DNA of 19,338 nucleotides from Planctomycetaceae bacterium. Lineage in GTDB: Bacteria > Planctomycetota > Planctomycetia > Isosphaerales > Isosphaeraceae. Location of the stretch: positions 1 to 19,338 of the forward strand of contig JAFANO010000462.1 of NCBI GenBank assembly GCA_019232645.1. The letters are read 5' to 3'. The notes beneath the pieces are model-generated. The model was not told the origin of the DNA, ran no database searches, and worked only from the letters and a program-made list of their open reading frames with translations. Below, piece by piece: positions 6,955 to 17,911 of this stretch (its first letter is position 1; each line of letters begins with the position of its first letter). A program made the position numbers and the translations under genes.

Positions 6955-8862
6955 ATGTATTGGAATCATCCCTCAGTTCCGGGTCAAGCCGATGACGCCC
7001 GATCGATCGTCGAGGAGCTTCACGAGATTCAGAAGCGTTGCGGATACCTGCCCAAGGCTGAGCTGGAGGCGCTCTCCGAACGTCGTCGAGACACCCCGCT
7101 GCATCGTCTGCACGAGGTGGCGAGCTTCTTCCCGCACTTCCGGTTGCAGAAACCTCCGGCGGTGGAAGTGCGGGTCTGCCGTGACATGTCGTGCCACCTC
7201 CGCGGCGCGCCCGGGCTGCGTCGGAACCTGGAGGAGCTGGCGGCGGAGATCGGTCAAGGCCAGATCTGGGTCGGCGGGGTCTCATGCCTCGGCCGCTGCG
7301 ACGGCGCGCCGGCCATCATGATCGGCGAGCATGTTTATCAAGGCAAATCGAACGACTCCTACCGCGATCTGATGCGCAGGGCCCTGCCCCTGCCCGGCCT
7401 CGAGGGGGAGGCCGCCTTGCAACCCGGGCACTCCGACCGCTCGCCGCTGGGCTGGAAGATCGACCCTTACGGCGGCCGCGAGGAATACACGGCGTTCCGC
7501 CGCTTCGTCGCCGAGCCCAACGGCGACAAGCTGATCGAGGAGCTCAAGATCGGCGACCTCCGCGGCATGGGCGGCGCGGGCGTCTGGGCGCACCAGAAGT
7601 GGAACGATGTCCGGCAGGCTCGGGGGGATCGGAAGTTCATCGTCGTCAACGGCGACGAGAGCGAGCCGGGGACGTTCAAGGACCGTGAGCTGTTGCTGCG
7701 CACACCGCACCTGGTCATCGAGGGGGTGCTGCTCGCCGGCTGGCTGTGCGGCGCCGAGCGCGGCTACATCTATATCCGGCACGAGTACGAGGAGCAGATC
7801 GAGGCCTGCCGCGCGGCGATCGCGCGGGCCGAGGCGATGGGCCTCTGCGGCCGCGACGTGCTGGGCACGGGGCAGGCGTTCCCGATCGAGGTCTTCGTCA
7901 GCCCGGGCGGCTACATCTGCGGCGAGCAGAGCGCGCTGATCGAGGCGATGGAGGACCATCGCGCCGAGCCCCGGAACAAGCCGCCGCAACTGGAGACCAA
8001 CGGCCTCTACGACAAGCCGACGCTGCTCAGCAACGTCGAGACCTTCGCCTGGGTGCCGTCGATCCTGCTCCACGGCGGCGCCTGGTACCGCGACCTGGGG
8101 GTCAACGGGGCCAAAGGGGCGCGGTTCTTCTCGCTCAGCGGCGACGTGAACCGGCCGGGCGTCTTCGAAGTGCCCAGCGGGATCACGCTCCGCGAGCTGA
8201 TCGACCTGGCCGGCGGCCTCCGCGCCAGGCAGCGGCTCAAGGCGTTCGCCGCGTCGGGGCCGTCGGGCGGCTTCCTGCCCGCGCGGCTGCCCAAGAGGAA
8301 GCTCCCCGAGGCCTTCGCCGCCCGGCTCGCGGCGCGCGAGCGGAAACACCACGAGGGGGGGGGGCCGCCCCCCAGCGAGACCGACTACGACATCCTCGAC
8401 CTGGAGCTCGACCTCCAGACGATGCGCGACATGGGCCTGATGCTCGGCGCCGGCCTGGTCGTCTACGGACAGTTCGCCGACATCCTCGACCAGGCGGTCA
8501 ATGCCACCGAGTTCTTCCGCAACGAGTCGTGCGGCAAGTGCGTCCCCTGCCGGCTCGGCTCGCAGAAGATGACCGAGCTGGGCAACGACATCCGCGACCA
8601 GCGCTACGACGAGCAGAGCTTCCTCCCCGTCGAGGGCCTGATGACCGAGCTCCAGCGGGCGATGGAGATGAGCTCGATCTGCGGGCTGGGCATGGTCGTG
8701 GGCAACCCCCTGATCACCGCCATCCGGAGTTTTCGCCAGGACGTGGGTCGCTACCTGAGGCCCGGCGACGTCATGACGATGCCCGACGCCGACATCTTCG
8801 CGACGTCCGACATGAAGCTCCTGACGTCCGACATGAAGCTCCTCCAGGAGAGATCCCGATGA
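6955..8862 (+). CDS. nuoF: NuoE-NuoF fusion: NADH-oxidising flavoprotein subunit
   Basis: A 635-residue NAD(P)H-oxidising subunit related to complex I NuoE/NuoF and to HoxF and NAD-dependent formate dehydrogenase beta subunits. Residues 1-145 are a NuoE-like thioredoxin fold with 2Fe-2S ligands Cys75-x4-Cys80 and Cys111-x3-Cys115. NuoF follows: the FMN/NADH glycine-rich loop DLRGMGGAGVWAHQKW (201-216), ESEPGTFKDR (235-244), GGYICGEQSALIEA (318-331), and a SLBB-like segment about 385-440. The 4Fe-4S ligands are Cys526-x2-Cys529-x2-Cys532 and Cys576. The start at 6955 is preferred over a GTG at 6946 because that GTG overlaps the GGAGG ribosome site, which sits 8 nt before the ATG. The C-terminus ends in a duplicated SDMKLLT segment. 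The stop overlaps the next start (ATGA), so the two genes are translationally coupled and probably form one complex. Confidence 0.93.
   Translation: MYWNHPSVPGQADDARSIVEELHEIQKRCGYLPKAELEALSERRRDTPLHRLHEVASFFPHFRLQKPPAVEVRVCRDMSCHLRGAPGLRRNLEELAAEIGQGQIWVGGVSCLGRCDGAPAIMIGEHVYQGKSNDSYRDLMRRALPLPGLEGEAALQPGHSDRSPLGWKIDPYGGREEYTAFRRFVAEPNGDKLIEELKIGDLRGMGGAGVWAHQKWNDVRQARGDRKFIVVNGDESEPGTFKDRELLLRTPHLVIEGVLLAGWLCGAERGYIYIRHEYEEQIEACRAAIARAEAMGLCGRDVLGTGQAFPIEVFVSPGGYICGEQSALIEAMEDHRAEPRNKPPQLETNGLYDKPTLLSNVETFAWVPSILLHGGAWYRDLGVNGAKGARFFSLSGDVNRPGVFEVPSGITLRELIDLAGGLRARQRLKAFAASGPSGGFLPARLPKRKLPEAFAARLAARERKHHEGGGPPPSETDYDILDLELDLQTMRDMGLMLGAGLVVYGQFADILDQAVNATEFFRNESCGKCVPCRLGSQKMTELGNDIRDQRYDEQSFLPVEGLMTELQRAMEMSSICGLGMVVGNPLITAIRSFRQDVGRYLRPGDVMTMPDADIFATSDMKLLTSDMKLLQERSR
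8802..8843 (+). repeat. Perfect 21-bp tandem duplication at the 3' end of the NuoEF gene
   Basis: The 21-bp unit 8802-8822 is repeated exactly at 8823-8843, adding seven residues in frame (TSDMKLL twice) to the C-terminus of the NuoEF fusion. It ends just before the AGGAG that serves the next gene. Identity at all 21 bases, including third positions, suggests a recent slippage event. Confidence 0.85.
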
Positions 8863-11369
8863 GCACGGTGACGCCCGATGAAGAGCTGATGATCGTCGAA
8901 GGCGAGGAGGGCCTCTTCGCCCGCGACTTCGAGGGGCGGCTGATCCGGATGGACAAGGTGACCGCCGACGACTTCGCCCGCGACGTCACCGTCAAGATCG
9001 ACGGCAGGACGATCACGGTCAAGAAGGCCGTCCCCGCGACCGACGAGCAGGGCAACATCCTCCGCGACGAGCACGGCCTGGCCATCCCCCGCGCCACGAC
9101 CATCTACGACGCCACCTCGATGCTGTTCAAGGACCGGACGATGGGCGACGAGGGGTGGGTCGGCAACCCGATCCCGATCCTCTGCCACCGCGACTACATG
9201 GCGCCGGTCGGCGTCTGCCGCGTGTGCGTCGTCGAGATCTCCAAGATGAAGCGCGGCAAGGTCCAGCGCGAGCGGAAGCTGCTGCCCGCCTGCCACCACC
9301 GCGTCGAGGACACGATGGAGGTCCAGACGATCGAGTCGCCCGACCTCGAGGCGCGGGAGCGGGTCCGTTCGGCGGTCCGCATCCTCACCGAGCTGCTCAT
9401 GGCGGACCACCCGGCCCCGTGCGCCAAGGAGAAGAAGACTCACGATTGCGAGCTGGAGGCGCTGGCGCGTCGGCTCGAGATCGGCCCGCCCCGCTTCTCG
9501 CGGCGCGAGCCGCGCCCGCAGGACGACTCGTCGCTGGTCATCGACGTCGACCACGGCGCCTGCATCCTCTGCGACCGTTGCATTCGGGGCTGTAACGACA
9601 TCCGCGACAACCAGGTCATCGGCCGGATGGGCAAAGGGTACAACGCGCGGATCGCCTTCGACCTCGACGCGCCGATGGGGGCCTCGTCGTGCGTGGCCTG
9701 TGGCGAGTGCATGGTCTCGTGCCCGACCGGCGCGTTGACGCACCGCGCGGCGGTCAAGGCCGACCCCTGGAAGGATGTCGACCCCAAGCCCGAGTCGGTC
9801 CCGGCCCTGGACCTGATCGAACACCCGATCGCCGAGATCCGTCGCGCCTTCCGCCGCGTGTCGCGGCCGTTCCTCGAATGGAACTCGCGCGCGATCGTCC
9901 GGCGGAAGTTCAATGCCGGCGAGGTCATCTGCCGCGAGGGCGAATACGGAGCGACGGCCTTCTTCGTCGAGTCGGGCTCGGTCGATGTCTACCTCAACTC
10001 GCCCCAGGTGCACGTCAACGACAAGGCCGAGCGCGGCTTCTTCGGCCTGGTCCGGCGGTTCACCAGCATGCTGTCGCCGCAAGCGGAGGACGCCCGCGAC
10101 GAGGAGTTGAACCAGGACGTCTTCATCACCATCGACGCCCCCGTCCTCCTGCCCTACGGCAAGCCGACCGCCTCGATGGGCCCCGGCAGCCTCTTCGGCG
10201 AGATGACCTGCATGAGCTTCTACCCCCGCTCGGCGACCGTCCGCGCGGCGGAAGACGGCACGACGGTGCTGGAGATGCTCCGGAACGTGCTCTACATCAT
10301 GCAGCGCAGCCCGGCCTTCCGCAAAGTCCTGGAGGATCGCTACCGCCAGAACGTCATCGGCACCCACCTGCGGAGCGTGCCGATCTTCGCCGGGCTGCGG
10401 CGCAACGAGAAGGTCTTCGCCAGGTTCGTCGAGGAGATGCGGAACAAGGTGCAACTGCGCCGCTGCGAGCCGGGCGAGGTGATCTTCCGCCAGGGCGCCT
10501 CGGCCGACGATGGCTTCTACCTCGTCCGGAGCGGCTTCGTCAAGGTCTCGCAGACCCGCCCCGGCGGCGAGTTCGTGCTCAACTACATCGGCTCGGGGGG
10601 CTACTTCGGCGAGATCGGCCTGCTCTCGGACATCCCCGAGATCCGCGCCGTCGCCCCGCCCGGCACCCGGACCGCCACCTGCACGGCGCTCGACCACGTC
10701 GACCTGGTCCGGATCACCGCCCGGGACTTCCGCGACATCGTCAACCGCTTCCCCGACGAGCTGAAGCAGCCGCTCATCGAGGGGGCGGTGCGGACGCTCG
10801 AATACGGCCGGGTCGCCGCGCAGAACGTGCAGATGAACTCGCTCGGCAGCTTCATCGCCCAGGGGCTGATGGAGGCGCAAAGCCTCCTGGTGCTCGACCT
10901 GGAGAAATGCACGCGATGCGACGAGTGCACCAAGGCCTGCGCCGACGCGCACTCGGGGGTCACGCGGCTGATCCGCGAGGGCCTGCGGTTCGACAAGTTC
11001 CTGGTCGCCAGCTCGTGCCGCTCATGCCAGGACCCGTACTGCATGGTGGGTTGCCCGGTCGGCTCGATCCGGCGGCGGAACACGCTCGAGATCATCATCG
11101 AGGACTGGTGCATCGGCTGCGGCAAGTGCGCCGAGAATTGCCCCTACGGGAACATCAATATGCACCCGTTCCCGACCGGCGAGCGCGTCCCCGACGCGAC
11201 CGGCCGGCTGGTCCCCGTCGTGCAACAGAAGGCGACGACCTGCGACCTCTGCCGCGATCTCGGCCCCAACGCCGAGCCGAGCTGCGTCTACGCCTGCCCG
11301 CACGACGCCGCCCACCGGATGAAGGGGAGCGACCTCCGCGCGCTGGTCGAACGCGCCTCAGCCTTTTAA
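8859..11369 (+). CDS. NuoG-like / double cNMP-binding / four-cluster ferredoxin fusion protein
   Basis: An 836-residue multi-domain iron-sulfur protein. Residues 42-150 are a NuoG-type 2Fe-2S ferredoxin (Cys109, 120, 123, 145), interrupted by a ~24-residue insert at 57-80. Residues 184-197 correspond to the NuoG His-Cys cluster site (His184, Cys188, Cys197), but the middle Cys is Glu191. Two 4Fe-4S sites follow (Cys235/238/241/245 and Cys278/281/284/288). Residues ~345-475 and ~508-628 are two cyclic-nucleotide-binding domains. Both keep the phosphate cassette: FGE (446-448) with PRSAT (456-460), and FGE (583-585) with TRTAT (603-607). The first has a ~55-residue insertion (382-436). Residues 680-815 form a DmsB/HybA-like ferredoxin with sixteen Cys for four 4Fe-4S clusters (684-694, 720-732, 751-761, 795-813). 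There is no NuoG molybdopterin-like domain and no membrane segment. AGGAG precedes the ATG, which overlaps the NuoEF stop. Likely role (inference): electrons from NuoEF pass along the clusters under cNMP control. Confidence 0.9.
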   Translation: MSTVTPDEELMIVEGEEGLFARDFEGRLIRMDKVTADDFARDVTVKIDGRTITVKKAVPATDEQGNILRDEHGLAIPRATTIYDATSMLFKDRTMGDEGWVGNPIPILCHRDYMAPVGVCRVCVVEISKMKRGKVQRERKLLPACHHRVEDTMEVQTIESPDLEARERVRSAVRILTELLMADHPAPCAKEKKTHDCELEALARRLEIGPPRFSRREPRPQDDSSLVIDVDHGACILCDRCIRGCNDIRDNQVIGRMGKGYNARIAFDLDAPMGASSCVACGECMVSCPTGALTHRAAVKADPWKDVDPKPESVPALDLIEHPIAEIRRAFRRVSRPFLEWNSRAIVRRKFNAGEVICREGEYGATAFFVESGSVDVYLNSPQVHVNDKAERGFFGLVRRFTSMLSPQAEDARDEELNQDVFITIDAPVLLPYGKPTASMGPGSLFGEMTCMSFYPRSATVRAAEDGTTVLEMLRNVLYIMQRSPAFRKVLEDRYRQNVIGTHLRSVPIFAGLRRNEKVFARFVEEMRNKVQLRRCEPGEVIFRQGASADDGFYLVRSGFVKVSQTRPGGEFVLNYIGSGGYFGEIGLLSDIPEIRAVAPPGTRTATCTALDHVDLVRITARDFRDIVNRFPDELKQPLIEGAVRTLEYGRVAAQNVQMNSLGSFIAQGLMEAQSLLVLDLEKCTRCDECTKACADAHSGVTRLIREGLRFDKFLVASSCRSCQDPYCMVGCPVGSIRRRNTLEIIIEDWCIGCGKCAENCPYGNINMHPFPTGERVPDATGRLVPVVQQKATTCDLCRDLGPNAEPSCVYACPHDAAHRMKGSDLRALVERASAF

Positions 11370-11410
11370 CTGCGAACTCGGCCTCGAGCTCGTCGGAGAG
11401 GAGGCGCGGC

Positions 11411-12151
11411 TCAAGGACCTGACATGCGGGCCTCGTGACGCCTCCGAAGCTCGGCGACGAACGCGGCATGCTCGGGGCTGGCCAGGCCGAGGTTCAATGC
11501 GGCGATCAGGGCGCGGTCGTCGTCGCGCAGGAACGCATCGACGTCGAACCAGAGGCCGGGGAAGGCCCGCGAGCGGATCAGGCCGTCGGGATCGCGCCCC
11601 AGGGGCCGGAATCGGCCATCGGCCGTCGCGAACGAGTGGACTTCCGCGCCGGAGACGGAGTGGACGACATATTCACGGACCCCGGCCCGCTCATATTCGC
11701 GGAGCTTGGCGTGGAGGTCGATCGAGCGACTGCTCAGGGCGACCTCGATGAACAGCTCCGGGGCTCCGTATGTGTAGCCGTCTTCGCCGTCCCGAGTCTG
11801 CCCGCCGAACTCCGGCAGGACCAGGAGGGCCGAATCGGGCTGTACCTCGGCCTCGCCCCCCATGATCGTCGTCGCGTTGTTCTGGCTTCGGGTCCCCGCC
11901 GTTGCGGTGCGATAGAGATAGAGCAGGCCCGAGAGACGATTGTCCGATTCGCCGTGTCGGATCTCGAGGGGGGACGACATCACATTCACGATCCCTTCGA
12001 TCAGCTCGGCGCGGAAGTGCTCGGGGGACTTCAGATAACGCTCGTGGAATGTCTTCTGATCCATCCGCTCGCCGTTCTCCAGCGGGCCGAAGCCCCGGGC
12101 ATCGAGCAGGCCGGGAGCGTGCTCGGTCGAGCCCCGATCGATCGTGGCCAT
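11411..12151 (-). CDS. Uma2-family (DUF820) PD-(D/E)XK-fold protein
   Basis: A 246-residue member of the Uma2 family, a restriction-endonuclease-like fold that is abundant in cyanobacteria and planctomycetes and whose function is not established. Expected residues are present: RAELIEG (47-53, Glu52), Asp106 in EVQPDSALL, Glu136 in PELFIEVALSS, and Lys149 in HAKLREYERAGVREYVVH. The gene starts 30 bp after the alaS stop in the same direction, so co-transcription is likely. AGGAGG lies about 11 nt before the ATG at 12151, a rather long spacing. An internal ATG at 12064, immediately before the conserved core, is an alternative start that would remove 29 residues. It converges with the Fe-S fusion gene with a gap of only 41 bp and no clear terminator. 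Confidence 0.85.
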   Translation of the reverse strand: MATIDRGSTEHAPGLLDARGFGPLENGERMDQKTFHERYLKSPEHFRAELIEGIVNVMSSPLEIRHGESDNRLSGLLYLYRTATAGTRSQNNATTIMGGEAEVQPDSALLVLPEFGGQTRDGEDGYTYGAPELFIEVALSSRSIDLHAKLREYERAGVREYVVHSVSGAEVHSFATADGRFRPLGRDPDGLIRSRAFPGLWFDVDAFLRDDDRALIAALNLGLASPEHAAFVAELRRRHEARMSGP

Positions 12152-12181
12152 CGGTCGCTACGCCTCCTCTCGGCGGGGACA

Positions 12182-14797
<2,616 letters not shown>

Positions 14798-15011
14798 GGG
14801 TGTCGATGTGTCCCAGGGCGTGTGCGACACGCCAGCAGGTCCCGGCGTGCGGTACACGCCCTCGTCGGCCCCTTCGGGCCTGAATCGAATGGTAGCGGAT
14901 CCGGATCGGAAATGGAATCCGCGCCGGCCGAGGGCGGCCAGACTCCATGACTTGTGGCTCAGTCGACCGCGACCGTGCGCGCACGCACGAGGTGATCCGT
15001 CCACGCCCGGG

Positions 15012-16406
15012 TCACTTCACGGTGACCGGCCCCAGGTCGGTGAGGAACGTGACCGGCCCGTCGCGGTCTGCGACGGCCTTGGCGAAGTCGCGGGGGTTGC
15101 GGACGCCCTGGCCGGCGACCGACTTGATGACCTGCCCGCGCTTCAGGCCGGCCCGCTCGGCGGGGGAGTCGGGCTCGACCTCGGCCACCGCCACGCCGCC
15201 CCCCGCCATGGCGCTGAGGATCCCGTCGCCGAAGGTCGTCTGGGGCAGGGTGCTGGTGTAATCGACCCGGAGGCCCCGCCAGGCCGGGGCGCGGTTGGTG
15301 GCGATCACCCCCTCGACGCGGAGTTTCGCCAGCTCGACGCGACGTTCCAGGACCTCGCCGCGGCGGAGGATCCGGAGCGTGACCGGAGTGCCGGCGGGCA
15401 GGGCATTGATGGCCAGCAGCAGGCCGTCGGCGTCCTGGACCGGGGTCTCGCCGACGGCGAGGATCGCGTCCTCGGCCTGCACGCCCCCCTCCCCGGCCGG
15501 GCTGTTCGGCTGCGCGTCGCGGACGTGGTTCGAGCCGCCGGGGTCGAGAAGGATGCCGAGCAGGCCATATTCCACCTCCTTGCCTTGGCGCAGCGACTCG
15601 ACCGCGCGGCGGCCCATCGCGTCCATCGGGATGGCGTAGCCGGCCAGCGCGTCGAAGCCGGCCGCGTTGGCGCTGGTGGTGGTCAGGCCGACCAGTTCCC
15701 CGATGATGTTGATGACGGCGCCGCCGCTCATGCCGAGGTTCAGCTTGGCGTCGAGCTGGAGCAGGGTCGGATAGTTGCTGAGCTGCAGGCCCTTCTGACG
15801 CCGCTCGTTGGCCGAGACCTCGAGCCGCCGGGCGACGTTGGCCAGGATGCCCCAGCTGGCCGTGGGCCGGCCGTCGCGGCCGGCCGCGTTGAACGGATTG
15901 CCCAACGCCAGCAGGAACGACCCCTTGCGCAGCTTGGTCGCGTCGCCCAGCGGGATCGGCTTGAGCTTCGGCGGCGCGACGCCCCGGGACTCGCGGGGGA
16001 CGAGGACCGCCAGGTCGCTCCGCGGGTCGGCCGCGATGATCTCGGCGTCGAAGCTTTGCCGGACCAGCGCGCGAACCTTGATCCGCCTCGCCCCCTGGAC
16101 GAGGTGGAAGGCCGTGAGGATCTCGCCCCGATCGCCGATGACGACCCCCGAGCCGTAGTCGAAGGAGATCTCGTCGGCGCCGATCGGCTCGGCGAACTCG
16201 ACGGGGTTGCGGCCCCGGATGGCCGTCGTCTCCTCGTTCTCCGACTTCTCCCGCGCGATCGCCACGACCGAGGGCTCGGCCTTGGCGATCGCGTCGGCCA
16301 GCACCATCTCGAGCGCAGCGACGACCTCCTGGCCCGCCTCCGGCGTGGGCTCGGGCGGGTCGGCCCACCCCAGGAACACGAAGGCCAGGGGAGCCAGGAT
16401 CGGCAT
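15012..16406 (-). CDS. HtrA/DegP-like trypsin-type serine protease with two PDZ domains
   Basis: A 464-residue envelope protease of the HtrA/Deg type. A short hydrophobic start (residues 1-15, PILAPLAFVFLGWA) is a probable signal peptide, though it lacks the usual basic residue. The protease domain spans about 33-265, with His101 in LTAFHLVQGA, Asp131 in DPRSDLAVL and Ser227 in LNLGMSGGAVINI; the usual GNSGGP is changed to GMSGGA. PDZ1 is about 278-362 (YGLLGI, SPAGEGGVQAEDAILAVGETPV). PDZ2 is about 372-462 (GVAVAEVEPDSPAERAGLKRGQVI). The start at 16406 has GAGGTG about 8 nt upstream. It lies upstream of alaS on the same strand with a 214-bp gap, so a shared transcript is possible but not shown. 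Stress-related protein quality control is the family role; no heat-shock promoter element was recognised. Confidence 0.88.
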   Translation of the reverse strand: MPILAPLAFVFLGWADPPEPTPEAGQEVVAALEMVLADAIAKAEPSVVAIAREKSENEETTAIRGRNPVEFAEPIGADEISFDYGSGVVIGDRGEILTAFHLVQGARRIKVRALVRQSFDAEIIAADPRSDLAVLVPRESRGVAPPKLKPIPLGDATKLRKGSFLLALGNPFNAAGRDGRPTASWGILANVARRLEVSANERRQKGLQLSNYPTLLQLDAKLNLGMSGGAVINIIGELVGLTTTSANAAGFDALAGYAIPMDAMGRRAVESLRQGKEVEYGLLGILLDPGGSNHVRDAQPNSPAGEGGVQAEDAILAVGETPVQDADGLLLAINALPAGTPVTLRILRRGEVLERRVELAKLRVEGVIATNRAPAWRGLRVDYTSTLPQTTFGDGILSAMAGGGVAVAEVEPDSPAERAGLKRGQVIKSVAGQGVRNPRDFAKAVADRDGPVTFLTDLGPVTVK

Positions 16407-16877
16407 CGGCGGTCACCTCACCCTCGGCCCGGGGTCGTCGGCCGGAAACGCATCAGGCGGTCCCCGCGCGACCGAGCCTTTAAATACCATCTTTTCCAGT
16501 TCTCGGGGCCAGAGCAACCCGAGATTGCCGAAACCTCGAGGACTGTGACCAAGCCCGGCCACCTGGCCTCGAGGAATTCAGCCCCGCGGAGTTGACAGAG
16601 GCCCAAGACCAGACCATATTGGTTGCATCGGGAAGACACCTCACACCCTCATTTAATTGGATAATCCCACACTTCCCGCCGATCCCTTTCCGCCGACCGC
16701 GACGGACAAAGGCCGTGGGGAGTCTCCCCCCAAGCCAAGCCTGATTTGTCGAGACGGAGCATCCCGGAGCACCCTTTCCCAACTGCCCCTGCCGTTCCCA
16801 CTCGAACGATTCGAAATCCAACGTGGCAAAATGGAGAGAGGGCAAATCCGGGTTTTTCGCCGAGTGTCCCTTTGCTC
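16407..16877. other. Non-coding divergent region, 471 bp before repeat copy B
   Basis: This region lies between the divergent protease (-) and ExbB (+) genes. No open frame resembles a protein. A 9-bp palindromic sequence CCTCGAGGA occurs twice (16534-16542 and 16567-16575). AT-rich patches near 16489-16497 (TTTAAATAC) and 16651-16665 may belong to promoters, but I could not pair a convincing -35 with a -10. Confidence 0.4.
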
Positions 16878-16982
16878 TGATACGAGTCCCAGGGATTTTG
16901 GGCACCGCTCTGCTGATTTGAAATTTGAAATCTCAAATGTGAGATCCGGATAATGTGCACAAAAGATCCGGAATGCGTATGA
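16878..16982 (-). repeat. Intergenic MITE/REP-like repeat, copy B (105 bp)
   Basis: This copy is inverted relative to copy A. The ends are TGATACGAGTCCCAGGGA at the left, and TCATACGCATTCCGGATC when the right end is read on the minus strand, so the outer T-ATACG is shared by both ends. The central palindrome is ATCTCAAATGTGAGAT (16930-16945, one mismatch from perfect). The 40-nt core 16909-16948 matches copy A at 38 positions, and total length differs by one base. It ends 65 bp before the exbB start. Confidence 0.75.
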
Positions 16983-17047
16983 GTCGTTTGCGTGCAATTG
17001 CATGCGATTCCCCTTATCTCTGCTGCTGATCGCGGGAGATCCTGGCG

Positions 17048-17881
17048 ATGCCGAAGCTGTCCCGGTCGACGAGTGCATGGAGTGGACGGGTCGAGGCGTG
17101 GGCCCTGTTCGTGTTTGCCAGCCTGACCTGCCTGACGCTGGTGCCCTTGCCCCGGCTCCGCGCCCAGGATGCCAGGGCCGAGTCCTCGGCCGCATCCGCC
17201 GCCGAGTCGAGGGCGGGCGTCGAGGCGGCTCCGCCCAAGCCCAAGTCGATGCTCCGCTGGGCGCTCGAGGCCTCGGGCCCGATCGGGATCTTCTTGCTCT
17301 GCCTCTCGGTCTACTTCACCACGGTGGTCATCCGCCTGTTCCTGGAGGTCCGCGTCAGCGAGGCCGTCCCGCCCGCGCTGGTCGAGAAGCTCGAGACCTC
17401 GATCAAGGAGCGGAAGTTCCAGGAGCTCTACGACGCCTGCCGCGACAACGAGTCGTTCCTGGCCAAGCTCGTCCGGACGGGCGTCGCCAACCTGCCCAAC
17501 GGCCGCCCCGAGGCCAAGGAGGCCATGAACATCGCCACCGACGAGATCGTCACCGGGCTGGAGTCGCGGATCAGCTACCTGGCCATCATCGGGCAGCTCG
17601 GCCCGATGATCGGGCTGGTCGGGACGATCTGGGGCATGATCATGAGCTTCCAGGAGATCGCCACCGCCGCGGGCTCGCAGCCCAAGCCGGAGAAGGTGGC
17701 CGAGGGGATTTCGACCGCGTTGTTCATCACCCTCGAGGGGGTCGCGCTGGCCGTCCCGGCGATCTTTTTCTTCTCGTTCTTCCGCAACCGGATCGCGGTG
17801 ATCACGATGGAGGCGACCAAGATGGCCGACCGGACGATCGCCTCGCTGGTGGCCGCCGCCAAGCAAGCCAAGTCGGCCTGA
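17048..17881 (+). CDS. exbB: MotA/TolQ/ExbB proton-channel family protein
   Basis: A 277-residue inner-membrane subunit of an ExbB-ExbD/TolQ-TolR type motor that uses the proton gradient to energise outer-membrane or envelope processes. An N-terminal hydrophobic segment 18-36 ending in LRAQDA looks like a signal peptide or extra membrane anchor, followed by an Ala/Glu/Pro-rich stretch (41-66). Three family membrane segments follow: about 76-98, 177-203 (GPMIGLVGTIWGMIMSFQ, family core) and 222-246 (ISTALFITLEGVALAVPAIF). The cytoplasmic helical loop is residues 99-170. GGGAG lies about 9 nt before the ATG. It leads an operon with two ExbD-like genes (30 bp to the next). Substrate or TonB partner is not visible in the window. 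Confidence 0.92.
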   Translation: MPKLSRSTSAWSGRVEAWALFVFASLTCLTLVPLPRLRAQDARAESSAASAAESRAGVEAAPPKPKSMLRWALEASGPIGIFLLCLSVYFTTVVIRLFLEVRVSEAVPPALVEKLETSIKERKFQELYDACRDNESFLAKLVRTGVANLPNGRPEAKEAMNIATDEIVTGLESRISYLAIIGQLGPMIGLVGTIWGMIMSFQEIATAAGSQPKPEKVAEGISTALFITLEGVALAVPAIFFFSFFRNRIAVITMEATKMADRTIASLVAAAKQAKSA

Positions 17882-17911
17882 CACTTCGCCCTCCGACAGA
17901 GGACCTGAGCC

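Noticed and set aside
6955..11369. Part of a complete respiratory complex I or a formate dehydrogenase/hydrogenase operon
   Set aside because: No membrane subunits, no molybdopterin or NiFe/FeFe catalytic subunit and no other nuo genes flank the pair; the neighbours are unrelated on both sides.
14798..15004. N-terminal extension of alanyl-tRNA synthetase to 15004
   Set aside because: The added 69 residues are Arg/Pro/Gly-rich and unlike any AlaRS; the canonical N-terminus begins at 14797.
14798..15011. T-box or other leader riboswitch before alaS
   Set aside because: The 214-bp spacer lacks a recognisable T-box sequence or antiterminator; only a small GGCCC/GGGCC hairpin (14867-14880) is present.
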